From Devosia sp. Root635 (GTDB lineage: Bacteria; Pseudomonadota; Alphaproteobacteria; Rhizobiales; Devosiaceae): a stretch of DNA of 64,000 nt. Made by a program: the position numbers and the translations under genes. The notes below the pieces were generated by a model, which was not told the origin of the DNA, searched no databases, and saw nothing but the letters and a program-made list of their open reading frames with translations. This document shows, piece after piece, positions 11,622 through 22,800 of this stretch (its first letter is position 1; every line of letters begins with the position of its first letter). Location of the stretch: assembly GCF_001427605.1 (NCBI RefSeq), contig NZ_LMGZ01000007.1, positions 1 to 64,000 of the forward strand. The letters are read 5' to 3'.

Positions 11622-12715
11622 ACTTCGCGGCTTTCGAAATCGAGGCGCGGATCGACCCACATATAGGCCAGGTCGGAAACCAGCGCGATGATAAGGCCGA
11701 GCAGGCTGAAGATATAGAGCGTGGCGAAGACCACCGGATAGTCGCGATTGGCCACCGACTGGAAACCGAGCAGGCCCAGCCCGTCGAGCGAGAAGATGGT
11801 CTCGATCAGTAGCGAGCCGCCGAAAAAGGCGCCGACAAAGGCGCCGGGAAAGCTGGCGATGATCAGCATCATGGCGTTGCGGAAGACGTGGCGATAGAGC
11901 ACCTGGTTTTCCGTCAGCCCCTTGGCGCGGGCAGTGGTGACATATTGCTTGCCGATCTCGTCGATGAACGAGTTCTTGGTCAACAGCGTCGTCGTGGCAA
12001 AGGCCCCCAGCCCCATGGCGATGATGGGCAGCACCAGGTGCCAGAAATAGTCGAGCACCTGTTTCCACCAGGGAAAGCTGGCAAAGCCGGGCGACGTCAG
12101 GCCGCGCAGCGGGAAGAACGACCAGAAGCTGCCGCCGGCAAAAAGGATGATCAGCATGATGGCGATGAGGAAGCCGGGAATGGCATAACCGATGATGACC
12201 ACGGTCGAGGTCCAGACATCGAAGCGCGAGCCATCGGATATGGCCTTGCGGATGCCGAGCGGGATGGAGATGCCATAGGCGATCAGCGTCATCCACAGGC
12301 CCAGCGAGATGGAGACCGGCATCTTTTCGACGATGAGGTCGATCACCGAGATATCGCGATAGTAGCTCTCGCCGAAATCGAAGCGCAGGTAGTTTCCCAG
12401 CATCAGCCCGAAGCGTTCCAGGGGCGGCTTGTCGAAGCCGAACTGCTTTTCGATGCGCGCGACCAGTTCGGGCGACAGGCCCTGGCTGCCGCGATAGGCC
12501 GATTTGTTGCCGCCCTGGCCGGGCTGGGCGGCGAAATCACCGGCCTCGCTGCCGGTGATGCGCTCGGCAATGGAACTGTTCTGGCCGGAGAGATTGGCGA
12601 GTGCCTGCTCCACCGGGCCGCCGGGCGCGAATTGGGTGATGAGGAACGAGATCGCCATGATGCCGAACACGGTCGGGATCATCAGCAGCAGGCGGCGGAT
12701 TATATAGGCGCCCAT
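11618..12715 (-). CDS. yejB: Peptide ABC transporter permease (YejB)
   Basis: A 365-residue DppB-type permease starting MGAYIIRRLLLMIPTVFGI, a near-universal start for this family, with about six TM helices and the coupling loop KQYVTTARAKGL. It is the first gene of the minus-strand operon yejB-yejE-yejF-yejA, and the next two junctions are both ATGA overlaps. In enterobacteria the binding protein gene comes first; here it is last. No specific promoter is evident to me in the 140 bp upstream. Confidence 0.93.
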   Translation of the reverse strand: MGAYIIRRLLLMIPTVFGIMAISFLITQFAPGGPVEQALANLSGQNSSIAERITGSEAGDFAAQPGQGGNKSAYRGSQGLSPELVARIEKQFGFDKPPLERFGLMLGNYLRFDFGESYYRDISVIDLIVEKMPVSISLGLWMTLIAYGISIPLGIRKAISDGSRFDVWTSTVVIIGYAIPGFLIAIMLIILFAGGSFWSFFPLRGLTSPGFASFPWWKQVLDYFWHLVLPIIAMGLGAFATTTLLTKNSFIDEIGKQYVTTARAKGLTENQVLYRHVFRNAMMLIIASFPGAFVGAFFGGSLLIETIFSLDGLGLLGFQSVANRDYPVVFATLYIFSLLGLIIALVSDLAYMWVDPRLDFESREV

Positions 12716-12856
12716 CGGGTCTCCGGGCAGGCGAGTTTGCGTGGAGCTAAGCGCGGGGCCGTCCGAGCCGGCAAATCACCATGAAGTGAAAGCGGTTCAC
12801 GGGGAGTGCAACACTTTGATGACGGGTTGGCAAGGGTGGGGGGTGAATGGGGGCTT

Positions 12857-12964
12857 GTGCCACGCCCTCGTGGTTCGAGGCGCTGAAGAAGCGCACCTCA
12901 CCATGAGGGCTGATGATGCATCGAGTTCCCAGTAGCCCTCATGGTGAGGTGCGAGGCGTGGCAC
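12857..12964. repeat. Long palindrome family 1, copy C (truncated right arm)
   Basis: Begins GTGCCACGCCCTCGTGGTTC and keeps the inner stem, but about 30 bp of the right arm seen in copies A and E are missing, so the repeat jumps from GAGGTGCGAG to GCGTGGCAC. It lies in the 322-bp gap between the divergent genes yejB and the small gene at 13038. The rest of that gap shows nothing I recognise. Confidence 0.8.
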
Positions 12965-13037
12965 TCAGGCTCCGCCCGGTCTTTTTGCTTGCCCAAGTGG
13001 CGAGGCCCGTTCACCATCCCCCCACGCGGAGTTGCCC

Positions 13038-13271
13038 ATGACCTACCAGATCATCGCCCACGTCAAGAATCCCGCCCAGGCGCGGGCGCTGGTGGTGGCG
13101 CTGCGCGCTTATGGGTTCAATCCGCTGGAACAGGGCGATGGTGGACTGCCGGGGGTGCCCAATCTGTTCGGGCCCGAGGGCGTGCCGGTGCAGGTGCCCG
13201 AAGACGAGGTCGCCGATGCAACCGTTCTGGCCCGTGACCTGTTGAAGGAAATGACCGGGCCCGACACCTAA
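13038..13271 (+). CDS. Small DUF2007-like protein
   Basis: A 77-residue protein (MTYQIIAHVKNPAQARAL...) with the layout of DUF2007 'putative signal transducing' proteins: an N-terminal strand, a helix around AQARALVVALRAYGF, then strands ending PVQVPEDEVADATVLA. I chose ATG 13038 because GGAG lies six bases upstream; a TTG two codons earlier is less likely. No signal peptide or membrane segment. It is encoded divergently from the yej operon, and its function is not known. Confidence 0.7.
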   Translation: MTYQIIAHVKNPAQARALVVALRAYGFNPLEQGDGGLPGVPNLFGPEGVPVQVPEDEVADATVLARDLLKEMTGPDT

Positions 13272-13393
13272 AACGGCCACATTGGTATGCGGTAGGTCGA
13301 TTGCGGGCCGGGCGGTTGAACGCAGCGCGGGGTTTGGCTATAAGCCAGCCAGGCTGTTAACCTTTATTAAGCCCTAGGGCAGGAGCGGAACCC

Positions 13394-13993
13394 ATGACGG
13401 TTTGGATGCGCGGATCGTTGTCCGCGGTAGGCGTGGCGGCAATCGCCGTTGTACTGGCGGCATGCCAGTCCACCGGTTCCAATACGGCCAACCTCAACAC
13501 GATCGGCGCGCCGGCGCAGTTGCAGCCGGTGCAGAATTCCACCGTGCAGCAGGGCACCTTGCCGGCTATCGGCGCCACCGGAACGCCGGCTCCCGGCCTC
13601 AGCGGCCAGCCGGTGCTGGGCGGCGTTCCCGCCAACCAGACGGCCTCGACCGCGCCGGGCACCTTGCCCTCCATCGTCTCGCTCGATCCGCTGGCCCAGC
13701 CGGTTTCCGGGGGCATGAGCGCCGGCCCCGAAGGCGTGTGGAACGTCGCTGCTGGCGCCGCGACCTGCCGCATCAACCTGCCGATGACCGCCAAGACCGG
13801 CACCAGCTATTACCGCGCCTCGGCGCCGGGCTGCACCGTGCCGCAGATCGCCTCGGTCACCGGCTGGCAGCAGGTGGGCAGCCAGCTCCAGCTCTATGAT
13901 GAAAACGGCAATATCGCCGCCTTCCTCGCCCCGTCGGGCGGCCGCTATATCGGCACGATGGGCGGCGGCCAGGCGATTTCGATGTCCAGGTAG
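13394..13993 (+). CDS. omp19: Outer-membrane lipoprotein of the Omp19/AprI-Inh protease-inhibitor family
   Basis: A 199-residue lipoprotein with an N-terminal signal ending in lipobox L21-A-A-C24. A Pro/Gly/Thr-rich linker (about residues 25-105) is followed by a C-terminal beta-barrel domain containing GVWNVAAGAATCRI, LQLYDENG and the ending GGQAISMSR. This closely matches the plan of Brucella Omp19, whose Inh-like domain inhibits proteases. The two Cys of the C-terminal domain (in ATCRI and PGCTV) probably form a disulfide. It stands alone and is followed by palindromes. The gene name is by similarity of layout and motifs recalled from the family. Confidence 0.82.
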   Translation: MTVWMRGSLSAVGVAAIAVVLAACQSTGSNTANLNTIGAPAQLQPVQNSTVQQGTLPAIGATGTPAPGLSGQPVLGGVPANQTASTAPGTLPSIVSLDPLAQPVSGGMSAGPEGVWNVAAGAATCRINLPMTAKTGTSYYRASAPGCTVPQIASVTGWQQVGSQLQLYDENGNIAAFLAPSGGRYIGTMGGGQAISMSR

Positions 13994-13996
13994 GTT

Positions 13997-14132
13997 TCCA
14001 CCTCTCCCTTGGGGGAGAGGTCGGCGCGCAGCGCCGGGTGAGGGGGCCTTCCCCCCCACCGCATCAAGAAAAGGCCCCCTCACCCGACCCGAAGACGGGT
14101 CGACCTCTCCCCCAAAGGGAGAGGTGAAGAAG
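13997..14132. repeat. Palindrome family 3, copy a
   Basis: Arms CCACCTCTCCCTTGGGGGAG and the complement CTCCCCCAAAGGGAGAGGTG enclose a second stem (GGGTGAGGGGGCCTT / AAGGCCCCCTCACCC). Located just after the Omp19-like gene. A related copy lies at 38796-38931, and a diverged one at 46162-46308. Confidence 0.85.
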
Positions 14133-14156
14133 GCGGCTTCATAATACCTACCGCGC

Positions 14157-14236
14157 CGCCCTCGGGCTTGACCCGAGGGCCCCTCTCAACGCAATGGATG
14201 TTGCAGCAGGCCCTCGGGTCGAGCCCGAGGGCGGCG
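14157..14236. repeat. REP-like palindrome family 4, intact copy
   Basis: GCCGCCCTCGGGCTTGACCC...GGGTCGAGCCCGAGGGCGGC with a roughly 30-bp centre. It ends eight bases before the zapE start codon. It is the intact counterpart of the interrupted copy at 87-154. Confidence 0.82.
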
Positions 14237-14243
14237 CCGGTAT

Positions 14244-15380
14244 ATGATGTCGACTATCAACCTCTCCCAGCTCTCTCCCGCCCCCGTCACCGCCGCCTAT
14301 GCGGAACTGGCGGAGCGTGGCGTGCTGATCCCCGACCCGGCGCAGCACGAGGCGGCCGGGCTGCTCGATGCGGTGCTGGCCGGGGTTTCGGTCGAGCGCC
14401 CCAAGGGCCTGCTGGGCAAGCTCTTCGATTCCCGCGAGCCGGTGCGCGGGCTTTATCTCCATGGCGAGGTGGGGCGCGGCAAGACCATGCTGATGGACCT
14501 GTTCTTTGCCGCCGTGCCGATAGGGCAAAAGCGGCGCGTGCATTTCCACGAATTCATGGACGAAATCCATGCCGGCATGGCCGCCTTCCGCAAGAGCAGG
14601 AAGGGCCGCGATGCCGATCCGGTCGAGGCTGTGGTGAAACCCATCGTCAAATCCGGGCTGCGCCTGCTCTGCCTCGATGAATTCCATGTGCATGACATCA
14701 CCAATGCCATGCTGCTCTATCGGCTGTTCGACAAGCTGTTCGCCCAGGGCGTGACGCTGGTGGCGACGTCCAATGTGGCGCCCGACGGGCTCTACAAGGA
14801 TGGACTCAACCGCCAGCTTTTTTTGCCGTTCATCGACCTGCTCAAGCGTCACGTCACGGTGGCTGCCCTTCCGGCGGCGCGGGACTACCGGCGCCTGAAA
14901 TTCGCCGGTCAGCATGTCTATGCTTTCGGGACCGGTCCTGAGGTGCGCGCCGAGATGAACCGGTTGTGGCTGCGTATCACAGGGGGCGAGGTGGGTCACC
15001 CCGGCGTGGTGGAAAGCATCGGGCGGGAAATCCCCGTGCCGCTGGTGGCGATGGGGGCGGCGCGCTTCGGCTTTGCCGACCTTTGCCAGAAGCCACTCGG
15101 TTCACGCGACTTCGTGCGGATTGCCCATCAATTCGATTCCATCATCATCGACGGCGTGCCGCAGATGGACCGGACCATGTCGGACGCGGCCAAGCGCTTT
15201 ATCCTGCTGATCGACAATCTCTATGATCGCGGGGTGAAGCTGGGCGCCAGCTTTGCCGTGCCGCTGGACCAATTGGGCAAGGACGACAGGACGGCATTCG
15301 AGTTCCAGCGCACGGTGTCGCGGCTCGATGAGATGCAGTCGGAGGGGTATCTGGGGCGAGGGCTTCGGGAGGCGGGATAG
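14244..15380 (+). CDS. zapE: Cell division ATPase ZapE (AFG1 family)
   Basis: A 378-residue AAA+ type ATPase of the AFG1/LACE1/ZapE family. Walker A GEVGRGKT spans residues 74-81, Walker B is LLCLDEFHV near 140, and the conserved element FHEFMDEIH follows Walker A. In E. coli ZapE interacts with the Z-ring under stress; the mitochondrial relative handles damaged proteins. In Rhizobiales this gene is commonly just upstream of mdh, as here. Start is ATG 14244 or the adjacent ATG 14247. The TAG stop shares its last base with repeat copy D. Confidence 0.92.
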   Translation: MMSTINLSQLSPAPVTAAYAELAERGVLIPDPAQHEAAGLLDAVLAGVSVERPKGLLGKLFDSREPVRGLYLHGEVGRGKTMLMDLFFAAVPIGQKRRVHFHEFMDEIHAGMAAFRKSRKGRDADPVEAVVKPIVKSGLRLLCLDEFHVHDITNAMLLYRLFDKLFAQGVTLVATSNVAPDGLYKDGLNRQLFLPFIDLLKRHVTVAALPAARDYRRLKFAGQHVYAFGTGPEVRAEMNRLWLRITGGEVGHPGVVESIGREIPVPLVAMGAARFGFADLCQKPLGSRDFVRIAHQFDSIIIDGVPQMDRTMSDAAKRFILLIDNLYDRGVKLGASFAVPLDQLGKDDRTAFEFQRTVSRLDEMQSEGYLGRGLREAG

Positions 15381-15511
15381 TGCCACGCCCTCGTGGTTCG
15401 AGGTCGCTACGCTCCCGCCTCACCATGAGGGCTACTGGAAGCGCTGAGTTTAAAGTAGCCCTCATGGTGAGGTGCGCTTCTTCAGCGCCTCGAACCACGA
15501 GGGCGTGGCAC
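15380..15511. repeat. Long palindrome family 1, copy D
   Basis: GTGCCACGCCCTCGTGGTTC to GAACCACGAGGGCGTGGCAC, a near-perfect pair of outer arms with an inner stem. Its first base is the last base of the zapE stop codon. The remaining 132 bp to mdh presumably hold the mdh promoter, which I cannot pin down. Confidence 0.87.
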
Positions 15512-15637
15512 TTGCCCAACCGGCACGCCCCCTTCGCCCATCAGCAAGGGCCTAAATCCCGTTTATACGAAGGGTTCACTTGCCCCTCCCGACCGACAGG
15601 GTTAAGAGGTGCGCCAATTCAACGCAGTCTGGGATGA

Positions 15638-16606
<969 letters not shown>

Positions 16607-16624
16607 CAACCACCGGACGAGGGC

Positions 16625-16730
16625 TCCCCTCCCCCTTGAGGGGAGGGGCTGGGGGAGGGGGTCCATCAGCGACCATCCGAACGACCCCCACCCTCGATCC
16701 CTCCCCTCAAGGGGGAGGGAAGGCCGACTG
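16625..16730. repeat. Palindrome family 2, copy b
   Basis: CCCTCCCCCTTGAGGGGAGG ... CCTCCCCTCAAGGGGGAGGG between mdh and sucC. It could cause partial termination or stabilise the 3' end of the mdh message. Confidence 0.83.
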
Positions 16731-16781
16731 AGACGCCGGATATAAGGTCGGCACCAGAATTTCACCCCAAGGGGACCAGAC

Positions 16782-17975
16782 ATGAACATCCATGAACATC
16801 AGGCCAAAGAGCTGCTCAAGGGCTACGGTGCCCCTGTGGCTGCGGGCGTTGCCATCTTTTCGGCCGATGAAGCCGAGGCGGCTGCCAAGTCGCTGCCGGG
16901 TCCGCTCTATGTGGTCAAGAGCCAGATCCACGCCGGCGGACGCGGCAAGGGCAAGTTCAAGGAACTGGGCCCCGACGCCAAGGGCGGCGTGCGGCTGGCC
17001 AAGTCCGTTGGGGACGTGGTGGCCAATGCCAAAGAGATGCTGGGCAATACGCTGGTGACCAAGCAGACCGGCGATGCCGGCAAGCAGGTCAATCGCCTCT
17101 ATATCGAAGACGGCGCCGATATCGCCCGCGAGCTCTATTGCTCGCTGCTGGTCGATCGCACCACCGGCCGCGTTTCCTTCGTCGTCTCCACCGAAGGCGG
17201 CATGGATATCGAGGCGGTGGCGCATGACACGCCCGAGAAGATCATCGCTGTCGATATCGATCCGATGGCCGGCGTGACCGCTGCCAATGTCGACGAGATC
17301 GTGACGGCCCTCAAGCTCGAAGGCGATGCCAGGGCCGATGCCGGCAAGCTGTTCCCGATCCTCTATAAGGCGTTCACCGAAACCGACATGAGCCTGTTGG
17401 AAGTGAACCCGCTGATCGTGATGACCGACGGGCACCTGCGCGTGCTCGACGCCAAGGTCAGCTTCGACAACAATGCGGCCTTCCGCCACGACGACCTCAA
17501 GGGTCTGCGCGACCTTTCCGAGGAAGACGCCAAGGAAATCGAGGCCTCCAAGTTCGACCTCGCCTATGTGGCGCTCGACGGCAATATCGGTTGCATGGTC
17601 AACGGGGCGGGCCTGGCCATGTCCACCATGGACATCATCAAGCTCTATGGCGCCGAGCCGGCCAACTTCCTCGATGTGGGCGGTGGCGCCTCCAAGGAAA
17701 AGGTGACGGCCGCCTTCAAGATCATCACGGCCGATCCGGCGGTGAAGGGCATCCTGGTCAACATCTTCGGCGGCATCATGCGCTGCGACGTCATCGCCGA
17801 AGGCGTGATCGCCGCGGTCAAGGAAGTGGGCCTGCAGGTGCCGCTGGTGGTTCGCCTCGAAGGCACCAATGTCAAGGAAGGCAAGGCCATCCTCGATCAG
17901 TCGGGCCTCAATGTCATTTCCGCCGACGACCTCGACGATGCCGCCCAGAAGATCGTCAAGGCGGTGCAGGGCTAG
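16782..17975 (+). CDS. sucC: Succinyl-CoA synthetase beta subunit (ADP-forming)
   Basis: A 397-residue beta subunit starting [19 protein letters not shown], the canonical family start. An ATP-grasp domain ([16 protein letters not shown] near residues 45-60) carries nucleotide and metal binding; the C-terminal CoA-ligase domain has [16 protein letters not shown]. With SucD it converts succinyl-CoA to succinate with substrate-level phosphorylation. A four-base gap separates it from a small secreted orphan before sucD, which is unusual because sucC and sucD are normally adjacent. Confidence 0.97.
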   Translation: MNIHEHQAKELLKGYGAPVAAGVAIFSADEAEAAAKSLPGPLYVVKSQIHAGGRGKGKFKELGPDAKGGVRLAKSVGDVVANAKEMLGNTLVTKQTGDAGKQVNRLYIEDGADIARELYCSLLVDRTTGRVSFVVSTEGGMDIEAVAHDTPEKIIAVDIDPMAGVTAANVDEIVTALKLEGDARADAGKLFPILYKAFTETDMSLLEVNPLIVMTDGHLRVLDAKVSFDNNAAFRHDDLKGLRDLSEEDAKEIEASKFDLAYVALDGNIGCMVNGAGLAMSTMDIIKLYGAEPANFLDVGGGASKEKVTAAFKIITADPAVKGILVNIFGGIMRCDVIAEGVIAAVKEVGLQVPLVVRLEGTNVKEGKAILDQSGLNVISADDLDDAAQKIVKAVQG

Positions 17976-17979
17976 CGCC

Positions 17980-18507
17980 ATGCGCGCCGCTCTCGCACTC
18001 ATCGCCGCCCTGGTCCTCTGCGTGACGCCGGCCGTCGCGCAGGGCAAGACCAAGCCGGGCGCCGTGCCGCAAGGCGTTGCGGCACTCGAAATGTGCGAGA
18101 CCTTTGCCGCCGGCGACGTGCTGGCGGTGGAAGCGGCGATCGAAAAGGGCTGGGAAGCCTATGAGGACGACTCGGAAAGCCCCTATGTCCACTCCTATTC
18201 GGGCGGCAAGGAACTGCCGGGCATCGGCTATGCCAACATGTTCGCGCTGGTCGAGGACTATCCCAACCGCACCTTCGGCTATTGCCGGGTCGATGTGAAC
18301 GAGGTCACCGGCGACGCCCAGGTCGCGGTGCAGTCGATCCAGAACCTCGAGCGCTACGAGGGCCAGTCCATCCAGAACGGCGCCGGCACCTTTGCCAGCC
18401 TCACCGGCAAGGACGACAAGAACCGCATGCTGCTGACCCATCTGGCCAACGGGGTCTTCGTCATCCAGTTATCCATCATCACGCCCAAGGCCGGGACGGC
18501 CGAGTAA
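17980..18507 (+). CDS. Secreted protein of unknown function inside the suc operon
   Basis: A 175-residue protein with a clear signal peptide (MRAALALIAALVLCVTPAVA, cleavage probably AVA|QG). The mature part has two Cys (EMCETF and GYCRVDV) that may pair in the periplasm. I do not recognise a family. I chose ATG 17980 because it gives the signal peptide and begins four bases after the sucC stop; a longer in-frame extension would run inside sucC. Its place between sucC and sucD suggests cotranscription with the TCA genes, but nothing in the sequence links it to succinyl-CoA synthetase. Confidence 0.8.
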   Translation: MRAALALIAALVLCVTPAVAQGKTKPGAVPQGVAALEMCETFAAGDVLAVEAAIEKGWEAYEDDSESPYVHSYSGGKELPGIGYANMFALVEDYPNRTFGYCRVDVNEVTGDAQVAVQSIQNLERYEGQSIQNGAGTFASLTGKDDKNRMLLTHLANGVFVIQLSIITPKAGTAE

Positions 18508-18571
18508 TCCAACGGCGCCTTGCCCCGGCAGGCGAAATGGCGCCGAGCGCCCAGAGACGAAAGAGAAATAA

Positions 18572-19477
18572 ATGTCGATCCTCGTCAACAAAGACACCCG
18601 CGTTCTGGTACAGGGCCTGACCGGCAAGACCGGCACGTTCCATACCGAGCAGGCGCTGGCCTATTACGGCACCAAGATGGTGGGCGGCACTCATCCCAAG
18701 AAGGGTGGCGAGACCTGGTCGTCGGGTGTCGACGGTACTGAATTGCCGATCTTCACCTCGGTTGCCGAGGGCAAGGAGCGCACCGGCGCCAATGCCAGCG
18801 TGATCTACGTGCCGCCGGCCGGCGCCGCTGCCGCCATCGAGGAAGCGATCGATGCGGAAATCCCGCTCATCGTCTGCATCACCGAGGGCGTGCCGGTGCT
18901 CGACATGGTGCGGGTCAAGGCCAGGCTCGACAAGTCGAAGTCGCGGCTCATCGGGCCGAACTGCCCAGGCGTGCTGACGCCGGAAGAATGCAAGATCGGC
19001 ATCATGCCGGGCTCCATCTTCTCCAAGGGCTCGGTGGGCATTGTTTCGCGCTCGGGTACGCTTACCTATGAAGCAGTGTTCCAGACCACCAATGAAGGCC
19101 TTGGCCAGACCACGGCCGTCGGCATCGGCGGCGACCCGGTCAAGGGCACCGAATTCATCGACATGCTCGAAATGTTCCTGGCCGACGAAGAAACCAAGTC
19201 GATCGTCATGATCGGTGAAATCGGCGGTTCGGCCGAGGAAGATGCCGCCCAGTTCCTGATCGACGAAGCTAGGCGCGGCCGCAAGAAGCCGATGGCCGGT
19301 TTCATCGCCGGTCGCACGGCCCCTCCGGGCCGCACCATGGGCCATGCTGGCGCCGTAATTTCGGGCGGTAAGGGCGGCGCCGAGGAAAAGATCGCGGCGA
19401 TGGAAGCGGCGGGGATTCGGGTGTCGGCTTCGCCGGCACGGATCGGCGCCACGCTGGCGGACGTGCTGAAGGGCTGA
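18572..19477 (+). CDS. sucD: Succinyl-CoA synthetase alpha subunit
   Basis: A 301-residue alpha subunit starting [20 protein letters not shown]. It has the CoA-binding Rossmann domain, the signature [14 protein letters not shown], and the C-terminal loop [13 protein letters not shown] carrying the phosphorylated active-site His. It forms the catalytic pair with SucC. The 64-bp gap upstream follows the secreted orphan. A hairpin repeat (19493-19606) follows before sucA. Confidence 0.97.
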   Translation: MSILVNKDTRVLVQGLTGKTGTFHTEQALAYYGTKMVGGTHPKKGGETWSSGVDGTELPIFTSVAEGKERTGANASVIYVPPAGAAAAIEEAIDAEIPLIVCITEGVPVLDMVRVKARLDKSKSRLIGPNCPGVLTPEECKIGIMPGSIFSKGSVGIVSRSGTLTYEAVFQTTNEGLGQTTAVGIGGDPVKGTEFIDMLEMFLADEETKSIVMIGEIGGSAEEDAAQFLIDEARRGRKKPMAGFIAGRTAPPGRTMGHAGAVISGGKGGAEEKIAAMEAAGIRVSASPARIGATLADVLKG

Positions 19478-19492
19478 GGTATCGGCTCCTTC

Positions 19493-19606
19493 GCCTCCCT
19501 CCCCCTTGAGGGGAGGGATTGAGGGAGGGGGTCGATGATTGGGGCTGGACGGTGCCACGAGCGGGACCCCCACCCCCGACCCCTCCCCTCAAGGGGGAGG
19601 GGAGGA
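19493..19606. repeat. Palindrome family 2, copy c
   Basis: Arms TCCCTCCCCCTTGAGGGGAG and the complement near 19578-19604. The remainder of the 364-bp sucD-sucA gap (to 19841) shows no gene. It contains a TATGATAAT-like stretch near 19690 that could be a -10 for sucA, but I cannot pair it with a convincing -35. Confidence 0.8.
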
Positions 19607-19841
19607 CGACTGCAAGTGCGACGTACGACCTAAGTCGGTCGCGCTTCAGACACAGAACGGTGCTACGCCATCCGGGCCGGCATCGGTAAGTATGATAATT
19701 GAGCCGCGGCCCTGCTCAGGGGCCCGCACGACTTAACAGGATACTAAGGATAAGCGGTCAGTATCCGCACAAAATCAGGGACCGCATGGGACCGGTTTCG
19801 CGGCCGGTTCGTTGAGAAGGATGGCGGGGCGTGGGCCTCGC

Positions 19842-22800
19842 ATGAAAAAAGCGATGACACGACAGGAAAAGAACGACACGTTCTTGCTGACTTCGTTCCT
19901 CTATGGTGGGAACGCCGACTACATCGAACAACTCTATTCCCGCTACAAGACCGACCCTGAAAGCGTCGACGAGACGTGGAAGAGTTTCTTTTCCAAGCTC
20001 GACGACGGCGACGGTGTCGCCCAGCAGAATGCCGATGGGCCGAGCTGGGGCCGCAAGGACTGGCCGCAGAGCGCCAATGGCGAACTGGTCAGTGCGCTGG
20101 ACGGCAATTGGGGCGAAATCGCCGTCAAGACCGAAAAGGCCGTGGCCAAGAAGGCCGAGGCGCTGGGTGTCGCCAAGTCGTCGGTTGCCGATGTGCTGCA
20201 GGCCACGCGCGACTCCATCCGCGCCATCATGATGATCCGCGCCTATCGCATGCGCGGGCACCTGCATGCCGATCTCGATCCGCTCAAGATGAAGGCCGAC
20301 GAGCCGGCCCCCGAGCTCGATCCCAAGAGCTACGGCTTCACCGAGGCCGACTACAGCCGCAAGATATTCATCGACAATTATCTGGGTCTCGAATACGCGA
20401 CCCTGCCGGAAATGCTGGCGATCCTGCAGCGCACCTATTGCGGCACGCTGGGTATCGAGTTCATGCACATCTCCGATCCCGAAGCCAAGCAGTGGATTCA
20501 GGAGCGCATCGAAGGTCCGGACAAGGAAATCACCTTCACCGCCGAGGGCAAGAAGGCCATCCTGTCCAAGCTGGTCGAGGCCGAAGGCTTCGAGAAGTTC
20601 ATCGACGTCAAGTATACCGGCACCAAGCGCTTCGGCCTCGATGGCGGTGAATCCACCATTCCGGCGCTGGAACAGATCATCAAGCGCGGCGGTGCGCTGG
20701 GCATCAAGGATATCGTTTTGGGCATGGCCCATCGCGGGCGCCTCAACGTGCTGACCCAGGTGATGGCCAAGCCGCATCGCGCCCTGTTCCACGAATTCAA
20801 GGGCGGCGCCTTCTATCCCGACGACGTCGAGGGTTCGGGGGACGTCAAGTACCATCTGGGCGCGTCGTCGGATCGTGAGTTCGATGGCAACAAGGTCCAC
20901 CTGTCCCTTACCGCCAATCCGAGCCACCTCGAAATCGTCGATCCGGTGGTGCTGGGCAAGGCCCGCGCCAAGCAGGACCAGCACATTTCGCCCGATGGCA
21001 AGCTGGTCAATATCGCAACGGACGGCAAGCCCGACCGCTCGATGGTGCTGCCGCTGCTGATCCATGGCGATGCCGCCTTTGCCGGGCAGGGCGTGATTGC
21101 CGAATGCCTGGGGCTCTCGGGCCTCAAGGGGCACCGCACGGGTGGCTCGATCCACTTCGTCATCAACAACCAGATCGGCTTCACCACGAGCCCGATGTAT
21201 TCGCGCTCCTCGCCATACCCGACCGACGTCGCCAAGATGATCGAGGCGCCGGTGTTCCATGTGAACGGCGACGATCCGGAGGCTGTGGTGTTCGCGGCCA
21301 AGGTGGCGGTGGAATATCGCCAGAAGTTCGGCAAGCCTGTCGTCATCGACATGTTCTGCTATCGCCGCTTCGGCCATAACGAAGGCGACGAGCCCAGCTT
21401 CACCCAGCCGCTGATGTATTCCAAGATCCGCTCGCACAAGTCGACGCTGGAGCTTTATGCGGAAAAGCTGGTGGCCGAAGGGCAGTTGACGGCCGAAGAC
21501 GTCGACAAGATGAAGGCCGATTGGCGCGCCAGGCTGGAAGCCGAGTTCGAGGCCGGGCAGGACTATCGTCCGAACAAGGCCGACTGGCTCGATGGCGCCT
21601 GGAAGGATTTCAAGCCCGCCGATCAGGAAGGCCCGCGTCGCGGCCAGACCGGCGTCGAGATCGACCGGCTCGCCAAGGTCGGCACGGCGCTGACGCGCAT
21701 CCCGGAAGACTTCAACGTCCACAAGACAGTCAAGCGCTTCATGGACAATCGCCTGGCGGCGATCGAATCCGGGGAAGGCATCGACTGGTCCACGGCCGAG
21801 GCCCTGGCCTTTGGTACGCTGGTGACCGATGGCCACCCCGTGCGCCTCAGCGGCCAGGATGTCGAGCGTGGCACGTTCAGCCAGCGCCATTCGGTGCTCA
21901 ACGACCAGGTCGAGGACAACAAGACCTATACGCCGCTCAACAATCTCGATCCCGAGCAGAGCCGCTACGAGGTCATCAACTCGATGCTGTCGGAAGAGGC
22001 CGTGCTCGGCTTCGAATACGGCTATTCACTGGCCGAGCCCAAGGCGCTGACCATCTGGGAAGCCCAGTTCGGCGATTTCGTGAATGGCGCGCAGGTGGTG
22101 ATCGACCAGTTCATCTCCTCGGGCGAGCGCAAGTGGTTCCGTATGTCGGGCCTGGTGATGCTGTTGCCGCATGGCTATGAAGGGCAGGGGCCGGAGCATT
22201 CCTCCGCCCGTCCCGAGCGTTTCCTGCAGCTCTGCGCCGAAGACAATATGCAGGTCGCCAACTGCACGACGCCGGCCAACTACTTCCACGCCCTGCGCCG
22301 CCAGATGGAACGCGATTTCAGGAAGCCCTTGATCCTGATGACGCCCAAGAGCCTGCTGCGCCACAAGCGCGCCGTTTCGGGGCTGGCCGAGATGGGCCCC
22401 GATTCCTGCTTCCATCGCCTGCTCTGGGACGATGCCGAGGCGCCGGGCGCCCCCAAGACCACGATCAAGCTGGCCGCGGACGACAAGATCCGCCGCGTCG
22501 TGCTGTGCACCGGCAAGGTCTATTACGACCTGCTGGAAGATCGCGAGAAGAAGGGCATCAACGATGTCTATCTGCTGCGCATCGAGCAGCTCTATCCGTT
22601 CCCGGCCAAGGCCTTGCTCGATGAACTCAGCCGCTTCCAGAATGCCGAGATCATCTGGTGCCAGGAAGAGCCCAAGAATATGGGTGCCTGGGCCTTCATT
22701 CAGCCCTATGTTGAGTGGGTCTTCGACCAGATGGGCCGTACCGGCCAGCGCGTGCGCTATACCGGCCGTCCGGCTTCCGCTTCCACCGCCACGGGTCTGA

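Noticed and set aside
11622..12296. N-terminal extension of the yejE frame into yejB
   Set aside because: The extension is antisigned by low-complexity composition and overlaps a solid yejB gene; the ATGA overlap at 11621 is the natural start.
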